64,000 bases of DNA from Aliiroseovarius halocynthiae (GCF_007004645.1 NZ_ML660019.1:1660671-1724670); one strand, 5' to 3'. Positions 9,211 to 17,116 are shown, counted from the first letter of the stretch. A program made the numbers and translations. The notes: generated by a model from the sequence alone, not told the origin.

Positions 9211-9318
9211 GCAACCCAATTGGGTTGCGTTTTGCATTTCGCAACCCTTTTTGGATGCATAGCGCCCAACGCAACCCAAAAAGGTTGCAATTAACCATTC
9301 GCAACCTATTATGGGTGC
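9211..9318 (+). promoter_or_regulatory. Array of four 18-bp palindromic operators at exact 30-bp spacing
   Basis: Four sites begin at 9211, 9241, 9271 and 9301. Each is GCAACC, six bases, then GGNTGC. Site 1 (9211-9228) is a perfect 18-bp palindrome, site 3 has perfect 6-bp arms, and sites 2 and 4 have one mismatch in the right arm. The left arm GCAACC is invariant, and the 12-bp spacers differ in sequence. The centre-to-centre distance of 30 bp is close to three helical turns, so the sites face one side of the DNA. Site 4 ends 3 bases before the ATG of the SatD-like gene. Inferred role: cooperative repression, probably by that protein's own HTH. Confidence 0.85.
9285..9312 (+). promoter_or_regulatory. 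Predicted sigma-70-type promoter inside the operator array
   Basis: TTGCAA (9285-9290) and TATTAT (9307-9312), separated by 16 bases, match the -35 and -10 consensus. The -35 overlaps the right arm of operator 3 and the -10 lies within operator 4, so a bound regulator would block polymerase. Predicted initiation near 9319 would leave about 3 bases before the ATG at 9322, suggesting a leaderless or nearly leaderless mRNA. No Shine-Dalgarno sequence is visible. Predicted by eye only. Confidence 0.45.
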
Positions 9319-9321
9319 ACT

Positions 9322-9972
9322 ATGGATGACACCTTAACGAATATCGCTGTCCTGACCGGAGACATCATCGGTTCGACCCAAATGTCGCCCGAAGATCTGG
9401 AACGCGCGTTCGACGCACTGACCACCTCGGCCGAGGTACAAGCCGAATGGCATGGAGAGAGCCTCCACTTCACCCGCCAGCGGGGGGATGGATGGCAGGT
9501 CCGGCTTGCGCGCCCGGAATTGGCGTTGCGGTCTGCGCTCGCCTTCAGGGCCGCGCTGCGCTGTGAGGGGAAAGAGTTTTCGACCTATATGGGACTGGCC
9601 ACCGGGCACGCAAAACCGCATATTTCTGGAGTTGACCTAAACACTTCCACCGAGCAGGTTTTCGTTGGAAGCGGTCATCAGCTAGATTGTATGAAATTGA
9701 TCTACGCTAATATCGAAATGCTTCACGCTACAAACGGCAGCGTTGGCGCAGCATTCGTTTTGGCCGATCGAATCTCGCAAAGCTGGACCCCTGCCCAAGC
9801 CGCAGCCATGCTCCCAATGTTGGCACCGGGAAACTCGCCAAGCCATTCAGAGGTTGCACGCGCTTTGGGAAAGTCGCGTCAAGCCGTCGCAAAGGCACTT
9901 GAAGGGGCTGGTTACGACGCTGTTTGGATGGCCCTAGGAAACATCGAAAACGAAGAGGCTCAAGATGATTGA
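9322..9972 (+). CDS. SatD-like protein: nucleotidyl-cyclase-like domain plus C-terminal HTH
   Basis: 216 residues. The N-terminal 150 residues carry VLTGDIIGST (Asp14) and RGDGWQ (Asp56), then YMGLATG and VFVGSGHQLD. Order and spacing resemble class III nucleotidyl cyclases, whose two metal-binding Asp are about 44 residues apart (42 here), and also the GDII...GDEFQ pattern of SatD proteins. The C-terminus has a helix-turn-helix (HSEVARALGKSRQAVAKALEGAG, about 175-197). Its ATG lies 3 bases after operator 4, and its end overlaps the DUF3307 gene by 8 bases. I infer an autoregulated regulator of the DUF3307 protein; the ligand is unknown. SatD assignment is by motif memory only. Confidence 0.7.
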   Translation: MDDTLTNIAVLTGDIIGSTQMSPEDLERAFDALTTSAEVQAEWHGESLHFTRQRGDGWQVRLARPELALRSALAFRAALRCEGKEFSTYMGLATGHAKPHISGVDLNTSTEQVFVGSGHQLDCMKLIYANIEMLHATNGSVGAAFVLADRISQSWTPAQAAAMLPMLAPGNSPSHSEVARALGKSRQAVAKALEGAGYDAVWMALGNIENEEAQDD

Positions 9973-10672
9973 AACCTTCACAGCCCTCCTCTTTGCCCAT
10001 GTGCTGGCTGATTTTGTCTTTCAGACCAAATGGATAAATGACAACAAAGCGCGACCTCAGGTGTTGCTGCTTCACGCGGTGATCGTTCTCTTCACTGCGC
10101 AACTTGCGCTGGGCATCTATGACGCACCGCAACTCTTGATGCTGGCGCTGGTTCATCTGATCATCGACGCGTTGAAGCAATGGGGTGATTTTCGCAAACT
10201 GTCAGGGTTTCTTTGGGACCAAGCCGCGCATCTTCTGTCGCTTCTCGCCCTTGCAGCCTATGCCCCTACCCTTTGGGGCGCGTGGCCGGACGTCGCCCTG
10301 CCCCTTATGGCACTGACCACAGGAGCCATCATAGCGACACGCGCAGGGGGCTTTGCCGTCGGGCTGCTCATGCAGCCACACTCCATGCGCATCCGCAACA
10401 ATGGGCTGAAGGGCGGCGGCTGGACCATCGGCATCCTCGAACGCGGACTGGTCTTCGTTCTGATCCTGGCAGATCTGCCGCTTGGGGTCGGCTTTCTGGT
10501 CGCTGCCAAATCCATCCTCCGCTTTGGCACCGCCAGTCGCGATCAACGCACTGCCGAATATGTGATCATTGGCACGCTGGCCAGCTTCGGATGGGCCATC
10601 CTTGCAGGTTTCGCCACCCAAGGTCTTCTTTCCCGACTCCCCACGCTTGAGATTACCGCCCTGCTTCCCTAA
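9965..10672 (+). CDS. DUF3307 family integral membrane protein
   Basis: 235 residues with about six or seven hydrophobic segments. The N-terminal membrane segment carries HVLADFVFQ (His12, Asp16, Gln20), a signature I associate with DUF3307; polar residues recur in LVHLIIDALKQWGD. The start overlaps the SatD-like gene by 8 bases, which implies translational coupling. SatD-like and DUF3307 genes pair in unrelated bacteria, from my recollection of genome neighbourhoods; no biochemical function is known to me. The membrane His/Asp residues could suit metal or proton handling, but that is conjecture. Confidence 0.75.
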   Translation: MIETFTALLFAHVLADFVFQTKWINDNKARPQVLLLHAVIVLFTAQLALGIYDAPQLLMLALVHLIIDALKQWGDFRKLSGFLWDQAAHLLSLLALAAYAPTLWGAWPDVALPLMALTTGAIIATRAGGFAVGLLMQPHSMRIRNNGLKGGGWTIGILERGLVFVLILADLPLGVGFLVAAKSILRFGTASRDQRTAEYVIIGTLASFGWAILAGFATQGLLSRLPTLEITALLP

Positions 10673-10701
10673 ATTAAGGAGAGGCGACAAGGATCACAGA
10701 C

Positions 10702-11094
10702 ATGTTCGGCATTCCCGGCAAATCTCCCATCACCATGACCCCAGCGGCCGAAGCACAAATCGCCCGGCTGATGGAGAAGGACGGCCATAAAGGCCTACGC
10801 ATTGGCGTCAAGAAAGGCGGCTGTGCGGGGATGGAGTACACGATGGACTATGTCGATCAGGTCGACACTCATGACGAAGTTGTCGAGCAGGGCAACGCCC
10901 GTGTGATGATCGCCCCTATGGCGCAGATGTTCCTGTTCGGGACCGAGATCGACTATGAAATCTCGCTTTTGGAAAGTGGATTCAAGTTCAACAACCCCAA
11001 CGTGACCGAAGCCTGCGGCTGTGGTGAATCGATCAAGTTCGACGACACGCTCTCGACTGCGCCAACGGATCTGAGCGCCCCTCCCAAGTTCTAA
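10702..11094 (+). CDS. sufA: A-type Fe-S carrier, HesB/IscA/SufA family
   Basis: 130 residues, with the three conserved carrier cysteines Cys41 (GGCAGMEY), Cys105 and Cys107 (ACGCGES). It accepts an Fe-S cluster from the SUF scaffold and passes it to apo-proteins in the cytosol. AAGGAG lies about 22 bases upstream and AAGGA about 9 bases before the ATG. It follows the DUF3307 gene by 29 bases on the same strand and may be co-transcribed with it. The C-terminal tail of about 18 residues is longer than in ErpA-type homologues (compare 55891-56220). Confidence 0.9.
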   Translation: MFGIPGKSPITMTPAAEAQIARLMEKDGHKGLRIGVKKGGCAGMEYTMDYVDQVDTHDEVVEQGNARVMIAPMAQMFLFGTEIDYEISLLESGFKFNNPNVTEACGCGESIKFDDTLSTAPTDLSAPPKF

Positions 11095-11395
11095 GTAGCG
11101 CCCAATTACGCACCCGCATTTCCTTACTCAGAGTTTCTAACGTGTAGCCCTAGTCACCCCAGCGCCAACACAAGCTTGAAGAATGAGTGTGTCGACGCCA
11201 AACATCGGAACGCTCTTGTTCCATACGACTTCTGCAACGAAGCGTTCGTGTTTGCGCCGCGACATGGAAATACCGCCCGGTGGCTAATATGTAGGCGTCA
11301 CCGTTGAAACGGTGAGCCAAATAAGTCAAGGCAGGCCATGTTGTTCCGTAGATTAAGGCGTGTCGGCAGTGCCGTTCCCCAAAATTACGCTGTGA
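11095..11395 (+). other. Intergenic region with a perfect inverted repeat
   Basis: About 300 bp between the convergent ends of sufA and the DeoR gene, with no supported reading frame. It contains a perfect inverted repeat at 11298-11315: TCACCGTT, GA, then AACGGTGA. It extends by three more pairs (GGC with GCC) around a one-base bulge. No T-run follows on either strand, so it is not a classical terminator. It could be a factor-dependent or bidirectional transcription end, or a protein-binding site. Confidence 0.45.
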
Positions 11396-12178
11396 CTAGT
11401 TGCCATCTTGGGTGTCAGGCTTGATAATTTGGCAGTTAGCCGCTGCGCATTTTCTTATGATGTCGGCGCTCAGATCAGCCCCCGTCACGACAACATCATA
11501 GTCCCAGATTTGATGCATCACACAGGGAAGGTCGCGGTCGAATTTGGCACTGTCGACCACAAGGATTTTCTGCTTTGCGCAGTCTGCAACTGACATACGC
11601 GCGGCGATTTCGTCAGAGTTATAGTCCAGCACCTCGCCACTTGATGAAACGCCACCACAACTGAAGATGGCGTGATCCATTCTGAAGCGGGAAAAGAAAT
11701 CCCGGCTGGTGGGGCCAATGACGTCCAGATCACGTAATCTGACCGTCCCGCCGGCCATTTCGACCACCGCCCCGGGTGCATTCTGCAATGCCATCACTGC
11801 ATGAATGCTGTTTGTCGCCACAAACAGGTTATTCTGGGCCGACAGCGCATGGGCGCAATGCTCGACTGTTGTGCCCGTTCCCAATGCAATTCGCGCACCT
11901 TGCTCAATCAGGGCTGCCACCGCGCTTGCAATTCGTTGCTTTTCTGCGGTCGAGGCATCACGTCTGGGGGCATAGGCGATGTTCTCTAACTGTCGAAGGC
12001 GCACAGCACCGTTTTTGCGCTGCACCATTGCGGCGGCGTCCAAATCGCGAAGATCTGTACGGATTGTCTGCACCGATACGCCAAGTTGATCGGAGAGCTC
12101 GCTGGCCGATAGCTCACCAGCATCTGAAACCAACGCCAAGATTTTATCACGCCGCTGTTCTAAAGTATCGCGCGCCAT
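11396..12178 (-). CDS. DeoR/GlpR family transcriptional regulator
   Basis: 260 residues. An N-terminal winged HTH (residues 1-55: LSASELSDQLGVSVQTIRTDLRDLD) is followed by a DeoR-type sensor domain with phosphosugar-binding-like motifs (RIALGTGTTVEHCA; FSCGGVSSSGEVLDYN; KILVVDSAKFDR). Family effectors are usually phosphorylated sugars or polyols. It is transcribed divergently from the ABC importer operon at 12343-18115, and matching palindromes flank the shared intergenic region, so it very likely controls that operon and itself. Start ATG at 12178. Confidence 0.9.
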   Translation of the reverse strand: MARDTLEQRRDKILALVSDAGELSASELSDQLGVSVQTIRTDLRDLDAAAMVQRKNGAVRLRQLENIAYAPRRDASTAEKQRIASAVAALIEQGARIALGTGTTVEHCAHALSAQNNLFVATNSIHAVMALQNAPGAVVEMAGGTVRLRDLDVIGPTSRDFFSRFRMDHAIFSCGGVSSSGEVLDYNSDEIAARMSVADCAKQKILVVDSAKFDRDLPCVMHQIWDYDVVVTGADLSADIIRKCAAANCQIIKPDTQDGN

Positions 12179-12180
12179 TT

Positions 12181-12194
12181 CTTTCCTTCGAAAG
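12181..12194. promoter_or_regulatory. Predicted DeoR-type operator near the regulator start
   Basis: CTTTCCTTCGAAAG lies 2 bases upstream of the DeoR gene start. It matches the copy at 12307-12320 in 13 of 14 positions and has the TTTCN-NCGAAA shape familiar from DeoR/GlpR operators. Occupancy here would cover the regulator's translation start region and suggests autorepression. Confidence 0.5.
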
Positions 12195-12306
12195 CAATTT
12201 ATCTTTCTTTAAGGTAGAGTTCCCTGTTTTTTGCGGTGTGTAAAGAAAAACAGCGGCTTGTCACAAAAATTTTGCACAAATCCTCAATAAGCACCGCATC
12301 GAATGA

Positions 12307-12320
12307 CTTTCGTTCGAAAG
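12307..12320. promoter_or_regulatory. Predicted DeoR-type operator before the importer operon
   Basis: CTTTCGTTCGAAAG, a perfect 14-bp palindrome, lies 22 bases upstream of the solute-binding-protein ATG and just before its AGGAG ribosome-binding site. Together with the near-identical site at 12181-12194 it brackets the divergent promoter region. Confidence 0.6.
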
Positions 12321-12342
12321 GCCAATCCTCAGGAGAACTGTG

Positions 12343-13311
12343 ATGAAAACCTTTTTGACAGCCGCAGCATTTGCCTGCATCGCCTCTGCAAGCTTTGCAG
12401 ATACACTGACACTCTATACGTCGCAGCCCAACGCGGATGCGCAGAAGACCGTCGATGCCTTCATGGCGGCAAACCCCGGCACCGAAGTTGAATGGGTGCG
12501 TGATGGCACCACGAAACTGATGGCGCGCCTGCGGGCCGAGATCGAAGCGGGCAACCCGCAACCCGATGTCCTGCTGATCGCTGATATGGTCACGCTGGAG
12601 GGTATGGCCCAAGACGGGCTGCTGACGGCGTATCAATCCCCGCAAGCTGCCGACTATGATGCAGCGCTTTATAGTGCCGATGGCTATTACCACTCGACCA
12701 AGCTGATCACGACCGGCATCGTCTATAACACCGGCGCCGCCAAAGCACCTGCGTCCTGGGCCGATCTGAAAGACGCCTCCCTGAAGGGTCAGATCGCGAT
12801 GCCATCACCGCTTTATTCCGGTGCTGCGCTGATCCACTTGGCCACTCTGACCGGCGATGAAACGCTGGGCTGGGATTTCTATAACGACCTTGCTTCAAAC
12901 GAAGCCCGCGCCAAAGGCGGCAATGGCGGCACGTTCAAAGCTGTGGCCGCTGGCGAAAAACCTTACGGCATGGTTGTCGACTTCCTGGCCATCCGCAACA
13001 AAGCCAAAGGCTCTCCTGTTGAGTTTGTCTTCCCGGAAGAAGGTGTATCTTATGTGACGGAACCTGTCGCCATCATGTCATCGGCCAAGAACGTAGAAGG
13101 CGCGCAGAAATTCGTGGATTTCGTTCTGAGCCAAGAAGGTCAGGATCTGGTGCTGGATATGGGTTATATCCCTGCGCGCAATGGTGCAGGCGTCCCGGAA
13201 GGCTTTCCCGCACGTGAAAACATCAAGCTGATGGCGTTTGATCCGGCGGTCGCTTTGCAAAACGCCGAAGCGAACAAAGCAAAATTTGCTGAACTCTTTG
13301 GCGCAAACTAA
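12343..13311 (+). CDS. ABC transporter periplasmic solute-binding protein (AfuA/FbpA-like class)
   Basis: 322 residues. The signal peptide spans about residues 1-20 and ends ASASFA before DTLTLYTSQPN. The body resembles the iron(III)/AfuA-type binding proteins (LMARLRAEIEAGNPQPDVLLIADM; EPVAIMSSAKNVEGAQKFVDFVLS). AfuA itself was shown to bind hexose phosphates rather than iron, so the fold does not imply iron. AGGAG lies 7 bases before the ATG at 12343; a GTG three bases earlier is less likely. First gene of an operon of six. Confidence 0.85.
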   Translation: MKTFLTAAAFACIASASFADTLTLYTSQPNADAQKTVDAFMAANPGTEVEWVRDGTTKLMARLRAEIEAGNPQPDVLLIADMVTLEGMAQDGLLTAYQSPQAADYDAALYSADGYYHSTKLITTGIVYNTGAAKAPASWADLKDASLKGQIAMPSPLYSGAALIHLATLTGDETLGWDFYNDLASNEARAKGGNGGTFKAVAAGEKPYGMVVDFLAIRNKAKGSPVEFVFPEEGVSYVTEPVAIMSSAKNVEGAQKFVDFVLSQEGQDLVLDMGYIPARNGAGVPEGFPARENIKLMAFDPAVALQNAEANKAKFAELFGAN

Positions 13312-15014
13312 TGCTTGCTCGTCATAAACTAGGAGGCAGCCGATCCGAGGATCGGCTGCTTTCTTTGGTCTTACTTGTGGCGATTGCCCTAACGCTGGCA
13401 CCGGTTCTGCGGCTGTTCTCAGAAGGTGTCACGCAGGGCGATCACTTTAGCCTTGCCTTGATGCGCGAGGTTCTGAGCCAAAGCTCGACGCATACCGCCT
13501 TACTACACTCACTGACCACTGCTGGGTTCGGCACGCTGGTCTCGGTTGTGATCGGCAGCACCTTCGCGTTTCTTGTGGCGCTAACTGATCTGCGCGCCAA
13601 GGTCGCATTGGTGTTTTGCCTGATGATCCCCATGATGATCCCACCACAGATCACCGCATTGTCGTGGACACAGGTCATGGGGCCGTCTTCGGTTTTGCTG
13701 AAAACGCTTGGAATCGCCCCGCCGCTTGGTGCGCCGCAGCCTCTTTATTCACCGCTGGGCATCATCTTGTTGCTGGGGGTTCAGCACACGTCGATTGTCT
13801 TCCTGACCCTGCGTGCAGGATTGCGGGCAATCCCGCAAGAAGCGGTTGAAGCCGCCCGGATCAGCGGGGCAAAGGGACTGCGCGTCTGGTGGCAAATCAT
13901 TGTGCCCCTGTGCTTGCCCAGCCTTGCTGCGGGCACGGCAATTACCTTTGTAACAGCGCTTGGCAACTTTGGAATTCCGGCCATGCTGGGTATCCCGGCA
14001 GGCTATGTGACCTTGCCGACATTGATCTATCAAAAGCTTGCTGGACTTGGCATCAGCGTGCTTGCCGAAGTCGCCGTATTGGCCATGCTGATCGGAGCCG
14101 TCGCCATTTGCGGCATCCTGCTTCAGCGTTTCTTTCAGTCCCGCCAACGGGTGCATTTGGTTGGTGCGACAGCGCACCCCTTGGCCATTCCACTGGGACG
14201 GGCGCGATTGCCAATCGAAGCCGCGCTTTGGAGCGTCGTTTGCGTTATTCTTGTTCTGCCCATGCTGGGTCTGTTGGCCACATCGCTTGTCCCAGCCTAT
14301 GGCGTTGCCCTGCGGTTTGACACCATTACTCTTTCATCGTGGTACGAGGCCCTCTTTCGGCAACCTGCGACCAGCCGCGCCTTTGTCAATTCCTTCAGCC
14401 TGTCAATCGGGGCCGCGCTGGTGTTGATCGCCATTTGCCTTCCGCTTGCGTGGTTGATGGAGCGCAATCCAACACGGTTGGGGCATCTTTTCGACAGTTT
14501 GGTCGACTTGCCCTATGCGCTGCCCGGTGTGGTTCTCGCCATTGCGATGATCCTTTTGCTGATCAACCTACCGTTCACAGAGGCAACTCTTTACGGCACG
14601 ATATGGATCATTTTTCTGGCCTATCTGGCGCGCTTCCTGACGGTAATGTTCCGCCCCATTCAGGCCAGTATTCGCCAGCTAGATCCCGCGATGAATGAAG
14701 CTGCGCAATCTGTTGGTGCAAACCTGTTTCAACGTCTGCGGTCGATCATCCTGCCATTGTCTGCGCCCTCAGCAGCAGCCGGTGCGATTCTGGTTTTTCT
14801 GACTGCATTCAACGAGTTGACCGTTTCAGCCCTGCTTTGGTCTTCGGGCACGGAAACACTGGGTGTCATGATCTTTAATCTCGACGACAGCGGCGAAACC
14901 GTCATGGCCTCGGCCCTTGCGATGACCATTGTTTTGGTGGTGATGGCCCTGATGGGTTTGGTCCAGCTGGCTGCACGTCGCCTCCCAAAAGGAGTTGTCC
15001 CTTGGCAGACATAA
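13311..15014 (+). CDS. ABC transporter permease with two fused membrane domains
   Basis: 567 residues with about 12 membrane spans. Two copies of the binding-protein-dependent permease domain are fused in one chain, each with an EAA-type coupling motif (EAVEAARISGAKGLRVWWQ; PAMNEAAQSVGANLFQRLR). This architecture is usual for FbpB/AfuB-class importers. The ATG shares one base with the stop of the solute-binding gene, and the C-terminus overlaps the ATPase start by 13 bases, so the three are translationally linked. It forms the inner-membrane channel. Confidence 0.9.
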   Translation: MLARHKLGGSRSEDRLLSLVLLVAIALTLAPVLRLFSEGVTQGDHFSLALMREVLSQSSTHTALLHSLTTAGFGTLVSVVIGSTFAFLVALTDLRAKVALVFCLMIPMMIPPQITALSWTQVMGPSSVLLKTLGIAPPLGAPQPLYSPLGIILLLGVQHTSIVFLTLRAGLRAIPQEAVEAARISGAKGLRVWWQIIVPLCLPSLAAGTAITFVTALGNFGIPAMLGIPAGYVTLPTLIYQKLAGLGISVLAEVAVLAMLIGAVAICGILLQRFFQSRQRVHLVGATAHPLAIPLGRARLPIEAALWSVVCVILVLPMLGLLATSLVPAYGVALRFDTITLSSWYEALFRQPATSRAFVNSFSLSIGAALVLIAICLPLAWLMERNPTRLGHLFDSLVDLPYALPGVVLAIAMILLLINLPFTEATLYGTIWIIFLAYLARFLTVMFRPIQASIRQLDPAMNEAAQSVGANLFQRLRSIILPLSAPSAAAGAILVFLTAFNELTVSALLWSSGTETLGVMIFNLDDSGETVMASALAMTIVLVVMALMGLVQLAARRLPKGVVPWQT

Positions 15015-16045
15015 ACCTTACTGCCGTTGAAAAGCATTTCGACGGCGTTCCCGCCCTTCAATCCATCACGGCCCATCTAAATGACGGCGAGTTCGTCGCG
15101 CTTCTTGGGCCGTCCGGCTGCGGAAAATCAACGCTCTTGCGGTTGCTTGCGGGTTTTGAAACTCCAACTCAAGGCGCCGTTTCGATTGGTGCAGCAGAGG
15201 TTGCAAATGCGGCAACCGGGCTGGCAGTGCCGCCAGAAGCGCGCAATATCGGGTTTGTGTTCCAGTCCTATGCGCTGTGGCCACATATGAGCGTGCGCCG
15301 CAATGTTGCCTATCCATTGGACGTGCGCGGTATCTCGAAAGCCGACAAGATCCGGCAGACGGATGCCGCCCTCGCGGCGACGGGGCTGCAGCACTATGCT
15401 GACCGCATGCCAGCCGAGCTTTCGGGCGGGCAGCGCCAGCGCGTGGCGCTTGCGCGATGTCTGGTGTCTGCCCCTGACGCTGTGCTGCTGGATGAACCGC
15501 TCGCCAATCTCGATGTGGCCTTGCGCGCTTCGATGCAGGACGTGTTCAGCGATTTTCACGACCGGACAGGCGCAACGATGGTCTATGTCACCCACGATCA
15601 GTCCGAAGCCATGGCCATGGCGGATCGCATCGCGGTGATGTCTGAGGGCAGGATTGTGCAGCTGGATACGCCAGAAATCCTGTACAACCAGCCACGCAGC
15701 AAATTCGTCGCCGGGTTTGTCGGAGAAGGCACAGTGCTGCCGATCGGCGATGTCGACCACAGTGGCAACATGGTTCAAGCGCGGCTTCTGCGCAAAACCA
15801 TCACCATTAAAACCGATACCCAATCCCCCAATCTGATCTGCCTTCGGCCCGAGCATATCAGCATCACAGAAACTGGTGATCTGCGCGCTGAAGTGCAGCG
15901 CTGCACTTATCTGGGTGGCCGCTATCGTCTGACCCTTCACCTACCTGATGGCACTCCGATCCAAGCTGAAAGCCGTGACCGCTATGCGCTGGGCACACAG
16001 CTGGGCGTGTCCATCAAAGCCCCATGGGCATTCACCGAGGTATAA
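15002..16045 (+). CDS. ABC transporter ATP-binding protein
   Basis: 347 residues from a TTG at 15002, chosen because AGGAG lies 7 bases upstream and the sequence beginning MADINL fits the family. Walker A GPSGCGKST is at 36-44, followed by the signature LSGGQRQRVALAR, Walker B VLLDEPLANLD and the H-loop VYVTHDQSEAM. A C-terminal TOBE-like domain (about 240-345) is typical of PotA/FbpC ATPases. It powers the importer encoded by the two preceding genes. Confidence 0.93.
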   Translation: MADINLTAVEKHFDGVPALQSITAHLNDGEFVALLGPSGCGKSTLLRLLAGFETPTQGAVSIGAAEVANAATGLAVPPEARNIGFVFQSYALWPHMSVRRNVAYPLDVRGISKADKIRQTDAALAATGLQHYADRMPAELSGGQRQRVALARCLVSAPDAVLLDEPLANLDVALRASMQDVFSDFHDRTGATMVYVTHDQSEAMAMADRIAVMSEGRIVQLDTPEILYNQPRSKFVAGFVGEGTVLPIGDVDHSGNMVQARLLRKTITIKTDTQSPNLICLRPEHISITETGDLRAEVQRCTYLGGRYRLTLHLPDGTPIQAESRDRYALGTQLGVSIKAPWAFTEV

Positions 16046-17116
16046 ATGAACGACATCGAAATCTTATCAGGCATCGGCGAAAAGGGTCCGGCGTGCATGC
16101 GACTGCGCGTAAATGGGAAAACCTGGTTGCTGGACTGCGGCCACGGACCCGAAGCGAATGCCCATTTCGATCCCAAATGGCTGGACGGTGCTGATGCAGT
16201 CTTTATCACCCATGACCATATCGATCACATTGGCGGGGCTGCATATGCGGTCGAAGCGGGCTTGCCGATCTATACCACGCCGCAAACCGCAAAGGCATTG
16301 CCACCCGCGGCCGAGGTTCGACCATTGCCGGAAAAAGGGACCGTCGACATCAATGGCGTGCGCCTAACGACGGGTCGCAATGGCCATGCGCTTGGTGGGA
16401 TTTGGATGCATTTCGACACTGGCGAAGGGCTTTTCTTTTCGGGCGACTGGTCTGAAGAATCCGGCTGGTTTGCCTTTGACGCGCCACCCCCGGCGGCCAC
16501 GGCGATTTTGGATTGCTCTTACCATCTGGACAACACCAACCAGCAGGATCGTTTCATTGCTTTTGATCAGCTGATTGACAGTTTGCAGGGGCAGATACTT
16601 TTGCCGGTTCCCCCCTCGGGCCGGGCCGGAGAGATGGCTTTGCATCTTGTGAACCGATTTGGATTGGATGCGGTTATTCTGGATCCCGAATGCCGCAGCG
16701 CGCTGCGCGCCGCATTGGCCAGCAACGGGCTGAACCCACGCGCTCAGAACATCGCGCCGCTTCTGGAGCGGGGCGACCTTGAGGATGCACGTTTCCTGAT
16801 CTGCGACACGCCGAATGCGGATGGCGGAGCGGCTTGGGGATATGCCCGCGCCTGGCGCGAAAGTGGCCGTCTTGGACGGGACGCCCATGTGGTTTTTACC
16901 GGTCATATGACGGCACATGCACGCGGGATCTGTTCCGTTCCGGGGGGATATTTTCAACGATGGAACGTGCATCCCCCATTCTGTGACCAAATCAAAATGC
17001 TCGACAGGCTCAATGCCAAACGGTTCGCACCCGCTTTCTGTTCCGCACCCGAGGAATATCTGCTGGAACGCGGGCTGAAAGCCGAAGTTTTCATGCATGA
17101 AAGGATCGTACTGTGA
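16046..17116 (+). CDS. Metallo-beta-lactamase fold hydrolase in the importer operon
   Basis: 356 residues. The metal site HDHIDHIGG (His56, His58, Asp60, His61) is followed by GRNGHALGG and SGDWSEESG, which supply further ligands. A C-terminal half of about 180 residues could be a cap or beta-CASP-like region. MBL phosphodiesterases include cyclic-phosphate hydrolases and nucleases. The ATG follows the ATPase stop directly, and the 3' end overlaps the next gene by four bases. With the two phosphatases downstream I infer hydrolysis of the imported phosphodiester, but the substrate is not known. Confidence 0.8.
   Translation: MNDIEILSGIGEKGPACMRLRVNGKTWLLDCGHGPEANAHFDPKWLDGADAVFITHDHIDHIGGAAYAVEAGLPIYTTPQTAKALPPAAEVRPLPEKGTVDINGVRLTTGRNGHALGGIWMHFDTGEGLFFSGDWSEESGWFAFDAPPPAATAILDCSYHLDNTNQQDRFIAFDQLIDSLQGQILLPVPPSGRAGEMALHLVNRFGLDAVILDPECRSALRAALASNGLNPRAQNIAPLLERGDLEDARFLICDTPNADGGAAWGYARAWRESGRLGRDAHVVFTGHMTAHARGICSVPGGYFQRWNVHPPFCDQIKMLDRLNAKRFAPAFCSAPEEYLLERGLKAEVFMHERIVL

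Noticed and set aside
9211-9318. Reading the 30-bp-spaced repeats as a short CRISPR array
   Set aside because: The units are 18-bp palindromes with only 12-bp spacers, sit at a promoter, and no cas genes occur in the window.
12343-13311. Iron(III) uptake as the function of the importer
   Set aside because: The binding-protein class includes sugar-phosphate binders, the operon carries phosphatases and a DeoR regulator, and no iron-type operator is seen, so iron is less likely, though not excluded.
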